Source: Allomuricauda sp. TY007 (GTDB lineage Bacteria > Bacteroidota > Bacteroidia > Flavobacteriales > Flavobacteriaceae). From it: a DNA stretch of 64,000 nt. The first letter of the stretch is position 1. Every line of letters begins with the position of its first letter. Both the position numbers and the translations under genes were made by a program. The stretch is from the NCBI RefSeq assembly GCF_010468565.1, contig NZ_WUEG01000011.1, positions 82,987 to 146,986 on the forward strand, written 5' to 3'. Below are positions 56,063-64,000 of the stretch, one piece after another. The notes below the pieces were generated by a model. The model did not search any database and was not told the origin of the DNA. It saw nothing but the letters and a program-made list of their open reading frames with translations.

Positions 56063-57598
56063 TTAATGTACGTTGCCCATCAACTTCTTAATCAAAGGTG
56101 AAGCTATTATTACCAATACACCAGCTCCCAAAGCGTATTGAGCTATGAGCATAAAACCATCCGTATATACATTAAGAGTTTCAAAACCGCTTATGTCTGC
56201 ATCTGTGCTTTCGATGGCCAACTGCTTACCAATAAACCCAACTACCTGAAATGCAAATGCCGATGAGAGGAACCATACCCCCATCATAAAGGCAACGATG
56301 CGTTTTGGAGACAGGTCGGTAATTTTTGATAGACCTACTGGAGACATGAACAGTTCCCCTACGGATAGCAAGAAATACATTAACAGCAAGTATGTGAATG
56401 GAACAAATCCATTTTCATTGGCACTCGCACCACTAATGGCCAGCGCATAAAAACTGATTCCGGCAAACAAAAGCCCCATTCCAAACTTGTAAGGCGTTCT
56501 TGGATTGAGTTTCTTTTTAGACAACCATTGCCACATTAAAGAAATTGGAATGGCCAAAATAATGATCCACATGGAGTTCAGAGAATTTGTCTGTGAAGCA
56601 GACATGATTCCCTCCAAGTCCACATTACGGGCGGCAAAAAGGGTAATTACACTACCTGAAAGCTCATGAAACCCCCAGAAGATGGTCATAAAAAAGGTGA
56701 TCAGTACGGCTACGAACAGTTTTTTACGTTCCTCTACGGTAGCTTTAAACATTATATAGCCCAAATACAATAAAATGGAAATACCTATCAATTTAAAAAT
56801 CACATTGACAATATTCTGGTCGTCAAAAAAAGTTCCTTCTGCACCCAATGCTTTGTAAGCCGACAATAAATAGGCTATCACTGGAACGGATGCAAATGCT
56901 AAAACCGGCACCAATACTCCTTGTTTTATCCCGAATGTCTTTTTATCAATATTTCCATTTTCTGGTGGAAGGCCTTTATCTCCAAAAACTCCTTTTTTTA
57001 TTCCGCTCCAAAAAACAATCAGACCTGTAAGCATTCCAATTCCTGCAAGACCAAATCCGTAGTGCCATCCATATTTTGCCGCCAAAAAACCGCAAAGTAA
57101 TGGTGCTACCCAGCCTCCAATATTGATTCCCATATAAAAAATAGTAAACCCAGAATCCTTTTTGGGATCTCCATCTTTATACAGCGAACCTACAAATGTT
57201 GATATGTTTGGTTTGAAGAATCCGTTACCAGCAATAATAAGGGACAGTGCCAAAAAAAATGTCACGTTATTTTCAATGGCCAATACAAAATGCCCCAAAG
57301 ACATTAATATACCTCCCAAAAAAATGGATTTTCTCATTCCAAGAATACTATCGGAAATACGACCACCTATAACTGTTGAAGCATAAACAAGTGAACCATA
57401 AGATGAGTACACTGCCGCTGTGGCATAATCCCTTTCCATTAAAGCAGCGAAGATTACATCTACCATGTAAAGGGTAAGCAAAGCTCGCATCCCGTAAAAA
57501 CTGAAACGCTCCCATAACTCTGCAAAAAAGAGGTAGAACAACCCTCTTGGATGTCCAAATAACTGTTTTTCACTTTCTGGTTTGGTTACTGCTGACAT
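56063..57598 (-). CDS. Proton-dependent oligopeptide transporter (POT family)
   Basis: Major facilitator protein of 511 residues with about 12-14 helices. The first motif is AELWERFSFYGMRALLTLYM, the ExxERFxYY signature of POT transporters. GNGFFKPNISTFVGSLY and DSGFTIFYMGINIGGWVAPL are the PTR2 signature regions. It imports di- and tripeptides. It lies 17 bp downstream of the dipeptidyl peptidase gene on the same strand, so release and uptake of dipeptides are probably linked. Confidence 0.94.
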   Translation of the reverse strand: MSAVTKPESEKQLFGHPRGLFYLFFAELWERFSFYGMRALLTLYMVDVIFAALMERDYATAAVYSSYGSLVYASTVIGGRISDSILGMRKSIFLGGILMSLGHFVLAIENNVTFFLALSLIIAGNGFFKPNISTFVGSLYKDGDPKKDSGFTIFYMGINIGGWVAPLLCGFLAAKYGWHYGFGLAGIGMLTGLIVFWSGIKKGVFGDKGLPPENGNIDKKTFGIKQGVLVPVLAFASVPVIAYLLSAYKALGAEGTFFDDQNIVNVIFKLIGISILLYLGYIMFKATVEERKKLFVAVLITFFMTIFWGFHELSGSVITLFAARNVDLEGIMSASQTNSLNSMWIIILAIPISLMWQWLSKKKLNPRTPYKFGMGLLFAGISFYALAISGASANENGFVPFTYLLLMYFLLSVGELFMSPVGLSKITDLSPKRIVAFMMGVWFLSSAFAFQVVGFIGKQLAIESTDADISGFETLNVYTDGFMLIAQYALGAGVLVIIASPLIKKLMGNVH

Positions 57599-57615
57599 AT
57601 ATTTTTATTGTTTGA

Positions 57616-59775
57616 TTATAAATTTTCTTTAACGAAGTTGGTCATCTTGGTATAGAGGTGCAATCTTGTATTGCCCCCATAAATACTGTGGTTTCTATCG
57701 GGATATATGGCCCAATCGAACTGTTTGTTGGCCTGTACCAATGCCTCTATCATTCGCATACTGTTTTGCACATGCACATTATCGTCGCCCGAACCGTGAA
57801 CCAATAAATAGTCGCCTTTCAACAATTCTGGGTAGTTGAACGGGGAATTGTCATCATAACCTGTTGGGTTTTCCTGCGGGGTCTGCATATAACGCTCCGT
57901 ATAAATGGTGTCGTAAAAACGCCATGAGGTTACGGGTGCCACGGCAATTGCCATTTCAAATGTATCGTTGCCTTTTAATATACAGTTGGTGGACATAAAA
58001 CCACCGTAACTCCACCCCCATATTCCAGTTCTGTCTTCGTCAATATAAGAACGTTCACTCAATTTTTGAGCTGCGGCAATCTGGTCCTCCACCTCATATT
58101 TACCCAACTCTTTTTGGGTCAATTTTTTAAAGTCACGTCCCTTCAAACCTGTTCCCCTTCCATCTACACAGGCCACGATATAGCCTTGGGATGCTAAAAG
58201 TTGATGCCAATAGTCATTGCTGCCCATCCATCGGTTGGCCACTTGTTGCGAACCCGGACCACTGTATTGGAACATGAACAATGGGTATTTTTTGTTGGGG
58301 TCAAAATCCGCAGGCTTTATCGTATACATATTTAGGTCGTACCCGTTTATGTTTATGGTGGAAAATTCTTTGGGGGCTATCTCGTACCCTTCCAATTTGT
58401 TCAGCAAAACTGAATTGTCCTTGATTTCCTTAAGTAATTTACCATCGGATGCTTTGTGCAAAGTAAATTTGTATGGCGTGCTTGCACTCGAAAAAGTGTT
58501 GATGTAGTAGGTAAAATCACTGCTGAAGGCTGCGGAATTGGTTCCTTCTTCCGTTGATAATTCCTTTTTGCGTTTTCCTTTGGTGGAGATACTGTAAACA
58601 CCTCTGTTAATGGAACCATTTTCTACGGACTGGTAAAAAATACGGTCATGCTTTTCATCATAACCATAGTAGCGGGTCACTTCCCAAGGTCCTTCGGTAA
58701 TCTGGTTTTTGAGTTTACCATCTCTGCCATATAGGTAAAGATGGTTGTATCCACCGGCCTCGCTTGTCCAGATAAAGCTGTCATCATCCAAAAAGGTAAG
58801 ATCGTCATCAATATCTACATAAGCTTTGTCTGTTTCTTCCAACAAAACGGTTGCTGAATTGTCTTTTGCGTTTACGGCATACAGTTTCAAGTCGTTTTGG
58901 TGCCTATTCAAGGTCTGGACACTCAAATGGTTTGGATTGTTCATCCATTTGATTCTTGGAATGTAGTATGGGTCATTTAAATCAACATCAGATATAGATT
59001 CAGAAACCACATCATACATATGCAAGGTAACTATGGAGTTCTTTTCCCCTGCTTTAGGATACTTAAATTCATACTGATATGGATAAAGCTCTTTTCCGTA
59101 AACATCCATCGAAAAATGTGGAACTTCGGTCTCATCAAACCGGAGGAATGCAATTTTGGTTCCGTTACTATTCCACTCAAAAGCGCGAACAAAGGCAAAT
59201 TCTTCCTCGTACACCCAATCCGTCACCCCGTTGATTATGGTTCCTTTGCTGCCATCTGTAGTTACTTGCTTAGTGGTATTGGACTCCATATCCAAAACAT
59301 AAATGTTGTTGTCAAAAACATAAGCCACTTTGCTGCCATCTGGAGAAAGCGTAGGTTCTTGGATTTTGGTCTCGGAGATTTTTGTTAAGTCTTTTGAGGC
59401 AATGTCGTACACATAATAGATGCCCAAGCGGGAGCGTCTAAAAACAGGTTCGACCTCTGTAGCCAAAAGTACTTTGGATTCATCATCGCTAAAGGTGTAG
59501 GATGAAAAGTATGGAACGGCATCGGAAGAGGCCACAATGGTCTCCACCTTTTGCAAAGTTTCGTAATCGTATTTTTCCAAACTACTGGAGCGTGGAGAAC
59601 GTGTTGTATTTAAAATGGTATATTGAGTACCGTTGTTCATGGATCGCAGGACATCCATGTGTTCTGTCCTGAATTCTCCTCCCCAAATCTCTTCAAGGGT
59701 TATTTTTTTCTTTTGTGCTGTGGAAAAAGTCAAAAATCCTAAAAGGAATAGGAATAGAAAAGACTGTTTGTTCAT
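57616..59775 (-). CDS. Dipeptidyl peptidase IV (S9B)
   Basis: Exported serine exopeptidase of 719 residues that removes Xaa-Pro/Ala dipeptides. A signal peptide covers about 1-20 (MNKQSFLFLFLLGFLTFSTA); ATG 59775 is chosen for this reason over a longer frame. An eight-bladed propeller region follows (TVASS...; TLSPDGSKVAYVFDNNIYVL). The EE motif of DPP4 is present as VTDWVYEEEFAFVRAFEW. The hydrolase triad is Ser in GIWGWSYGGFMS, Asp in HGSGDDNVHVQN and His in DRNHSIYGG. The peptide transporter gene follows directly. Confidence 0.95.
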   Translation of the reverse strand: MNKQSFLFLFLLGFLTFSTAQKKKITLEEIWGGEFRTEHMDVLRSMNNGTQYTILNTTRSPRSSSLEKYDYETLQKVETIVASSDAVPYFSSYTFSDDESKVLLATEVEPVFRRSRLGIYYVYDIASKDLTKISETKIQEPTLSPDGSKVAYVFDNNIYVLDMESNTTKQVTTDGSKGTIINGVTDWVYEEEFAFVRAFEWNSNGTKIAFLRFDETEVPHFSMDVYGKELYPYQYEFKYPKAGEKNSIVTLHMYDVVSESISDVDLNDPYYIPRIKWMNNPNHLSVQTLNRHQNDLKLYAVNAKDNSATVLLEETDKAYVDIDDDLTFLDDDSFIWTSEAGGYNHLYLYGRDGKLKNQITEGPWEVTRYYGYDEKHDRIFYQSVENGSINRGVYSISTKGKRKKELSTEEGTNSAAFSSDFTYYINTFSSASTPYKFTLHKASDGKLLKEIKDNSVLLNKLEGYEIAPKEFSTININGYDLNMYTIKPADFDPNKKYPLFMFQYSGPGSQQVANRWMGSNDYWHQLLASQGYIVACVDGRGTGLKGRDFKKLTQKELGKYEVEDQIAAAQKLSERSYIDEDRTGIWGWSYGGFMSTNCILKGNDTFEMAIAVAPVTSWRFYDTIYTERYMQTPQENPTGYDDNSPFNYPELLKGDYLLVHGSGDDNVHVQNSMRMIEALVQANKQFDWAIYPDRNHSIYGGNTRLHLYTKMTNFVKENL

Positions 59776-59825
59776 GAAGTGAAAAAATTGATTAAATATT
59801 CTCTTAAATGTCAAAAAAACGTTTT

Positions 59826-59886
59826 TGTCACCTTGAGCGCAGTCGAAAGGTTCAACAAAAATGTCTCGACTGCGCTCGACATGACA
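59826..59886. repeat. Palindromic repeat in the 305-bp gap before HMG-CoA reductase
   Basis: TGTCA (59826-59830) and TGACA (59882-59886) bracket a 12-bp inverted repeat, GAGCGCAGTCGA (59835-59846) with its complement (59866-59877), plus the smaller hairpin CCTT..AAAGG. The gap 59776-60080 otherwise holds only a small hairpin TGTTGC-GTTT-GCAACA (59968-59983) and a TATATTTG box. Confidence 0.85.
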
Positions 59887-60053
59887 TTTTTACTTCAAAG
59901 CTTTTTCAGTAAAATCTGATTAAAAACTCCCAAGTTTACTAATATTTATCGGAAAAATAAATTTTGATGTTGCGTTTGCAACAAATTTTAACCTTTGAAC
60001 ATCCACCTACCCTTGAAAATTATGGGAGACCACCTCTAAATGGTCAATATCCG

Positions 60054-60061
60054 TATATTTG
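60054..60061 (+). promoter_or_regulatory. Candidate -7 box for HMG-CoA reductase
   Basis: TATATTTG fits TAnnTTTG and ends 19 bp before the ATG at 60081. No TTG at proper spacing is present. Confidence 0.35.
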
Positions 60062-60080
60062 GATGCTTTAATCCCGCTTT

Positions 60081-61394
60081 ATGAAGACTCCCGTTGAAGG
60101 ATTTTCCAAACTATCCAAAGCCGAAAAAATTGATTGGATAGCCCAAAATTGCACCAAGGACCCAAAAACCAGCAAACAATTGCTGGAGCAATACTGGAAC
60201 ACCGACCCAAAAGTGCAGAAATTGCACGATGAGTTTATAGAAAACACGATTTCCAATTACTATTTGCCCTTTGCCATTGCTCCCAATTTTTTGATCAATG
60301 GGGATTATTTGGCCATTCCCATGGCCATTGAAGAAAGTTCGGTGGTCGCCGCAGCTAGCAAAGCGGCCAAATTTTGGATGGAACGCGGGGGGTTTAAAGC
60401 CGAGATCATAGGTACGGAAAAAGTTGGGCAGGTACACTTTATTTATAACGGTGACACCAAAAAACTATCCGATTTTTTCGATAGGGTAAAACCCAAACTT
60501 CTTAAAAGTGTTTCCTCCATCACCCAAAATATGGAAAAACGCGGGGGAGGCATCAATAATATTCAACTAAGGGACTTAAGCGATAAAATAGAAGGCTACC
60601 ATCAGCTTCATTGCACGTTTGAGACTTTGGATGCCATGGGTGCCAACTTCATCAATTCGTGTTTGGAGCAATTTGCCAAAACTTTAAGGGAACAAGCCAT
60701 TTCTTTTGAAGCTTTTACAGAGGAAGAAAAAAACATTGAGGTGGTAATGAGTATTTTATCCAACTACGTGCCCCATTGTTTGGTGAAGGCGGAAGTAAGT
60801 TGTCCTATTTCAGATTTGGGCAATAGCGATATGCCAGCGGAAGCATTTGCCAAAAAATTTGTACGGGCTGTTAACATGGCCAAGGTTGAACCGTACAGGG
60901 CCGTAACGCACAACAAAGGCATTATGAACGGTATTGATGCCGTTGTACTCGCCACAGGAAACGATTTTAGGGCGGTAGAAGCTGGCGTGCACGCCTTTGC
61001 CGCCAAAGACGGGCAGTATTCCAGCTTAACGCATGCCAAAATCGAAGATGGTATTTTCAGGTTTTGGATCGAGGTTCCATTGGCTTTGGGCACTGTGGGG
61101 GGATTGACCTCATTGCATCCTTTAGTGAAATTGGGCTTGGAAATCCTTCAAAACCCATCAGCAAAAGAATTGATGCAGATTGTTGCCGTAGCCGGATTGG
61201 CCCAGAATTTTGCGGCAGTTCGTAGTTTGGTGACCACGGGCATCCAAAAAGGGCACATGAAAATGCACTTGCTCAACATGCTCAACCAGATGGGGGCCAC
61301 AGAAAATGAAAAAAAACAACTTGTGGAATATTTCAAAAGTCACACGGTGACGAATGCCTCGGTAAAGGAAGCCTTGGAGAAGATTAAAAAATAA
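60081..61394 (+). CDS. Hydroxymethylglutaryl-CoA reductase, class II
   Basis: Enzyme of 437 residues of the class II (bacterial) type. The N-terminus VEGFSKLSKAEKIDWIAQ is characteristic. IPMAIEESSVVAAASKAAKF, LDAMGANFINSCLEQFA (the DAMGAN motif), AVVLATGNDFRAVEAGVHAF and PLALGTVGGLTSLHPLVKLG are conserved. In Bacteroidota it is taken to feed mevalonate into isoprenoid synthesis, consistent with the nearby GHMP kinase. Some class II enzymes act in the reverse direction, but the operon context favours synthesis. Confidence 0.94.
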   Translation: MKTPVEGFSKLSKAEKIDWIAQNCTKDPKTSKQLLEQYWNTDPKVQKLHDEFIENTISNYYLPFAIAPNFLINGDYLAIPMAIEESSVVAAASKAAKFWMERGGFKAEIIGTEKVGQVHFIYNGDTKKLSDFFDRVKPKLLKSVSSITQNMEKRGGGINNIQLRDLSDKIEGYHQLHCTFETLDAMGANFINSCLEQFAKTLREQAISFEAFTEEEKNIEVVMSILSNYVPHCLVKAEVSCPISDLGNSDMPAEAFAKKFVRAVNMAKVEPYRAVTHNKGIMNGIDAVVLATGNDFRAVEAGVHAFAAKDGQYSSLTHAKIEDGIFRFWIEVPLALGTVGGLTSLHPLVKLGLEILQNPSAKELMQIVAVAGLAQNFAAVRSLVTTGIQKGHMKMHLLNMLNQMGATENEKKQLVEYFKSHTVTNASVKEALEKIKK

Positions 61395-61490
61395 CCATGC
61401 GCTTTTTTTATATCTTTATCTTAGAACTCGTCTTGAGTTGTCAAATTCAAGTGAAAAAAGGCATTTTTTGACCAATTCAAATAAATTATA

Positions 61491-61796
61491 ATGCAGGGAT
61501 TAATAAAAGATAGGTTGAATGATCTAAAAAAACTTTGTCAAGACTATGATGTCAAGACAATGTATGTCTTTGGTTCTGCGTGTACCGATAAGTTTAACGA
61601 CAAAAGTGATATTGACATTTTGATTTCATTCAAAGATATTTCAATTGACAAATACACAGATAATTACTTTAGACTTCATTATAAATTAGAAGAATTATTT
61701 GATCGTAAAATTGATTTATTGACCGAAAACTCGCTCTCCAACCCCTATTTTATCGAGAGTATCGAAGAAACAAAGCAATTGCTCTATGCAGCGTGA
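61491..61796 (+). CDS. MNT-type nucleotidyltransferase antitoxin
   Basis: Minimal nucleotidyltransferase of 101 residues. The motif GSACTDKFNDKSDIDILISF (28-47) is the GSx10DxD catalytic pattern. In HEPN-MNT systems the MNT partner adds AMP to a Tyr of the HEPN toxin and so blocks it. Its stop overlaps the HEPN start by 11 bp. The pair is visibly more AT-rich than neighbours, which suggests horizontal acquisition. Confidence 0.88.
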   Translation: MQGLIKDRLNDLKKLCQDYDVKTMYVFGSACTDKFNDKSDIDILISFKDISIDKYTDNYFRLHYKLEELFDRKIDLLTENSLSNPYFIESIEETKQLLYAA

Positions 61797-62122
61797 AATT
61801 TTAAAATATTTGCTTGATATTCAAGAATCAATAAATTCAATTTATGATTATTTAGGTGATAGACGTGATTTTAATGATTACAAATCCAATAAACTTTTGC
61901 GCAGAGGAATTGAGCGCGAAATAGAGATAATTGGAGAAGCTACCAATCGAATCTTAAAACTTGATAAGCATATTGATATTTCAGACTCAAGACGAATTGT
62001 AGATATGAGAAATTGGGTCATCCACGGATACGACAAGGTTGATGATGTGATTGTTTGGGGGGGTAATTTCACAGGATCTGCCCAAACTAAAAGAACAAGT
62101 TGATAAACTGATTGGCAACTAA
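61786..62122 (+). pseudogene. HEPN (DUF86) toxin gene, frameshifted at a G7 tract
   Basis: HEPN-domain protein of 105 residues as read. RNWVIHGY (75-82) is the RNase motif Rx4HxY with the Tyr that MNT partners modify. After WG (91-92) the frame runs into unrelated residues and a stop at 62101-62103. Removing one G from the run of seven at 62057-62063 restores WGVISQDLPKLKEQVDKLIG and a final N, 111 residues, ending at 62122, the normal C-terminus of the family. The lesion is downstream of the active site, so the read product may still be partly active. It is either a phase-variable tract, a fresh mutation or a sequencing error. Confidence 0.85.
62057..62063 (+). other. Run of seven G at the HEPN frameshift
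   Basis: TTTGGGGGGGTAAT. Six G would keep the family frame. Homopolymer G runs of this length are slippage-prone in replication and transcription, and in some sequencing chemistries. Confidence 0.9.
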
Positions 62123-62264
62123 CACCCTCGATAACAAATGTTGGAGCAATTCGCTTGCATTCAACACTTTGTCTCCTGTCTTTATTTTACAAGCCTATTA
62201 ATTGCTTGAACACGACTATCCCCGAGGATTCTTTAGATTAAAAAACAATTGAATATCCGCAATG

Positions 62265-62384
62265 TGTCATAATATTACCAACGTCACCCCTGAACTTGAT
62301 TCAGGGTCACATAAAAATGCTCATATTCAGCAGGATGAGATGTTGAAACAAGTTCAACATGACGCCAAAAACACCATTATGACA
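62265..62384. repeat. Nested two-hairpin palindromic repeat before the GHMP kinase
   Basis: The inner element (62282-62364) has CGTCA/TGACG ends, hairpin CCCTGAA-CTTGA-TTCAGGG (62288-62306), and hairpin ATGTTGAA-ACAAG-TTCAACAT (62340-62360). An outer inverted pair TGTCATAAT (62265-62273) and ATTATGACA (62376-62384) encloses it. I see nothing else in 62123-62411. Confidence 0.85.
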
Positions 62385-62411
62385 TTAAACGGATAATCAG
62401 AAAAAATAACC

Positions 62412-63320
62412 ATGAAAAAATCATTTTACAGCAACGGTAAATTACTGCTCTCCGGGGAGTATGCCATTTTGGATGGTGCCTTGGGATTGGCCATTCCCAC
62501 CAGCTATGGGCAATCACTCCATGTAACTCCAACCAAGTCCGGAATTTTGGAATGGACCAGTTTTGATGAAAACAACACTATCTGGTTTACTACCAAATTT
62601 GACCGGAAGGATTTAAAAGTGATATCCACTTCAGATGATGCCATGGCCAAAACCTTGGTTACTTTACTTTTGGAGGTCAATGCACAGAACCCTTTATTGT
62701 TGGCCGACAGTGAGGGTTTTCAAATAGAAACGCACCTTACTTTTCCAAGATCATGGGGGCTTGGAACATCTTCTACCTTAATAAACAATTTGGCCCAATG
62801 GGCACGGGTTGATGCGTATCAGCTCTTGTGGAATGCCTTTGGCGGAAGTGGTTACGATATTGCCTGTGCCCAGCACAATTCACCCCTAACTTATCAGATA
62901 AAAGATGGAGTGCCCCATGTTGAAGAAATCAATTTTAATCCCATTTTTAAGGACTCCCTTTACTTTGTACACCTCAACCAAAAACAGAGCAGCAAAGAAG
63001 CTATTGCCAAGTATAGGGGGCAACAATTTGATAGGCCCCAACTCATAAAAAGTGTTTCCAGCATCACCCAAAAAATGATAAATGCCCCTACTTTGGCAGG
63101 TTTTGAGACATTAATGGAGAAACACGAAGCTTTGCTTTCCAAAGTTTTAGAGTTGGAACCTGTGAAACAACGTCTTTTCCCTGATTATTTTGGAACGGTA
63201 AAAAGCCTTGGTGCTTGGGGCGGGGATTTTGTATTGGCCACTGGTGATGAAAAAACGATTTCCTATTTTAAACACAAAGGGTACGAAACTGTAATTCCTT
63301 TTTCCAAAATGATGCTTTAA
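62412..63320 (+). CDS. GHMP-family kinase (mevalonate or phosphomevalonate kinase type)
   Basis: Cytoplasmic small-molecule kinase of 302 residues. GKLLLSGEYAILDGALGLAI is the N-terminal GHMP motif. RSWGLGTSSTLINNLAQW is the phosphate-binding loop (usually PxGxGLGSS). GGSGYDIACAQHNSP follows, and the C-terminal GAWGGDFVLAT is the third motif. HMG-CoA reductase lies upstream in the same direction, which supports a mevalonate pathway role. Which of the two kinases it is cannot be told from this alone. The MBL gene follows by 11 bp. Confidence 0.85.
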   Translation: MKKSFYSNGKLLLSGEYAILDGALGLAIPTSYGQSLHVTPTKSGILEWTSFDENNTIWFTTKFDRKDLKVISTSDDAMAKTLVTLLLEVNAQNPLLLADSEGFQIETHLTFPRSWGLGTSSTLINNLAQWARVDAYQLLWNAFGGSGYDIACAQHNSPLTYQIKDGVPHVEEINFNPIFKDSLYFVHLNQKQSSKEAIAKYRGQQFDRPQLIKSVSSITQKMINAPTLAGFETLMEKHEALLSKVLELEPVKQRLFPDYFGTVKSLGAWGGDFVLATGDEKTISYFKHKGYETVIPFSKMML

Positions 63321-63331
63321 CTATCTCCCAC

Positions 63332-63868
63332 ATGCAAAAAAAACTGTTTTCTTTACTGATCGTTCTTCTTGTTCTTTCCTGCAAAACAAAAGAAAAACAA
63401 ATGGCCTACAAAACGGATTCTTTAGAGATAGGGGCGCTTACGGAGCATACGTACCAGCACACCTCTTTTCTAGAAACCGAGAGTTTTGGCAATGTGGCCT
63501 GTAACGGCATGATCGTAGTGAACAATGGAGAGGCTATTGTATTTGATACTCCCACCAACAACAAGGTATCCAGTGAACTCATTGATTGGCTGACCGCACA
63601 AGATATTACTGTAAAAGCTGTTGTCGCCACACACTTTCATGATGATTGTGTTGGGGGCTTGAAAACCTTTCATGAAAAGGGCATCCCATCGTATGCCAAC
63701 CAAGAAACCATAAGGCTCCTTGCTGGAAAAGAAGCGGAGATTCCCCAAAACGGATTCACCGATTTTACAGAGCTACGAGTGGGGAGCAAAAAAGTAGTTC
63801 TCGATTTTATGGGCGCAGGACATACCAACGACAACATTATTGGGTACTTCCCTAGGACTATCTCATAA
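63332..63868 (+). pseudogene. Subclass B1 metallo-beta-lactamase, 3' end lost to an insertion sequence
   Basis: Lipoprotein-type signal (LLVLSC, Cys17) and a B1 metallo-beta-lactamase core with the zinc site HFHDDC (101-106) and the later His164 (GAGHTNDNI). After YFP (about residue 174) the sequence changes to RTIS and a stop that lie in an insertion sequence end. The C-terminal Cys and His ligands of the second zinc site are therefore missing, so it is almost surely inactive. Non-resistance relatives of this fold exist, so a role in beta-lactam hydrolysis of the intact ancestor is not certain. Confidence 0.88.
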
Positions 63869-63881
63869 AGTGTGTAAATAG

Positions 63882-63913
63882 AAAATTAGCGGGGGCATGC
63901 CCCCGCTAATTTT
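63882..63913. terminator. 32-bp perfect palindrome in front of the transposase gene
   Basis: Arm AAAATTAGCGGGGGCA (63882-63897) is followed directly by its exact reverse complement, then TTG. A GC-rich stem with a T-run makes a bidirectional terminator-like hairpin that would stop read-through from the interrupted gene into the transposase gene. Confidence 0.85.
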
Positions 63914-63940
63914 TTGTCTAATTTTAAATATTTGCACATT

Positions 63941-64000
63941 ATGAAGAAAGAAGAATTGTTCAACGACGATTTCCTGAAGCAGTTCAAATCGGGAGACGAG
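63941..64000 (+). CDS. IS256-family transposase, N-terminal fragment
   Basis: The ATG at 63941 opens MKKEELFNDDFLKQFKSGDE, the usual beginning of IS256-family (mutator-type) DDE transposases of Bacteroidota, and continues past the window end. Only 20 codons are visible, so catalytic residues are not seen. The palindromic hairpin lies 27 bp upstream. Confidence 0.8.
   Translation, partial: MKKEELFNDDFLKQFKSGDE

Larger units (their letters stand above)
63854..64000 (+). mobile_element. Left end of an IS256-family insertion sequence
   Basis: The lactamase reading frame is cut at about 63854, where AGGACTATCTCATAAAGTGTG begins; GTGTAAA-type sequence near the end is usual for IS256-family termini. 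The element carries a long palindrome and the start of a transposase and leaves the window. The exact terminal base and target duplication cannot be fixed without the other end. Confidence 0.75.

Overview
The window looks like a chromosomal segment of a marine-type member of the Flavobacteriaceae (Bacteroidota). The main pointers are a complete gldK-gldL-gldM-gldN gliding/type IX secretion locus, a class II HMG-CoA reductase next to a GHMP kinase (mevalonate route), HYC_CC_PP and DUF983 proteins, and several candidate promoters of the Bacteroidota form TTG-N(16-21)-TAnnTTTG. Relation to Muricauda/Allomuricauda-like genera is an inference from protein style, not shown by the sequence. No rRNA, tRNA or CRISPR array was seen.

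Layout. 1-4.8 kb: a tripartite RND efflux operon on the minus strand (adaptor, permease, start of a TolC-like protein). 5-9.4 kb: an exported leucine-rich-repeat protein, an ABC-F ATPase, a DUF983 protein and an FAD-dependent oxidoreductase. 9.5-18 kb: a minus-strand run topA - degenerate arginase-fold protein - gldK - gldL - gldM - gldN, closed by a strong terminator. 18.1-20.2 kb: an LVIVD-repeat lipoprotein and a membrane protein. 20.3-27.9 kb: a plus-strand housekeeping run miaB - KilA-N protein - sigma-54-type activator - lptE - TPR protein - secG, terminator, groS - groL. The KilA-N gene looks like an insertion into this run.

28-40 kb: a minus-strand copper/heavy-metal resistance island with a HYC_CC_PP protein, CusA-like pump, CusC-like channel, Met/His-rich lipoprotein, HMA-AraC regulator, CopA ATPase, PepSY and DUF305 membrane proteins and a CusB-like adaptor. 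40-48 kb: a fRMsr-like GAF protein, purH, then the rod-shape operon mreB-mreC-mreD-PBP2-rodA. 48-60 kb: secreted nuclease, tail-specific protease, then surE - small membrane protein - lpxB - NlpC/P60 - comEC, and convergently a peptide transporter plus dipeptidyl peptidase IV. These last two fit together as extracytoplasmic peptide trimming and uptake.

60-64 kb is the accessory end: HMG-CoA reductase, an AT-rich MNT/HEPN toxin-antitoxin pair whose HEPN gene is frameshifted at a G7 tract, a nested palindromic repeat, a GHMP kinase, and a subclass B1 metallo-beta-lactamase gene cut by an IS256-type insertion sequence that runs off the window edge.

The points most worth following up are the metal-ligand-depleted arginase-fold protein in front of gldK, the G7 switch-like frameshift in the HEPN toxin, the KilA-N gene with its 32-bp perfect palindrome inside a core operon, three two-hairpin palindromic repeats sharing a GTCA...TGAC frame, and the insertion sequence with a palindromic insulator in front of its transposase.
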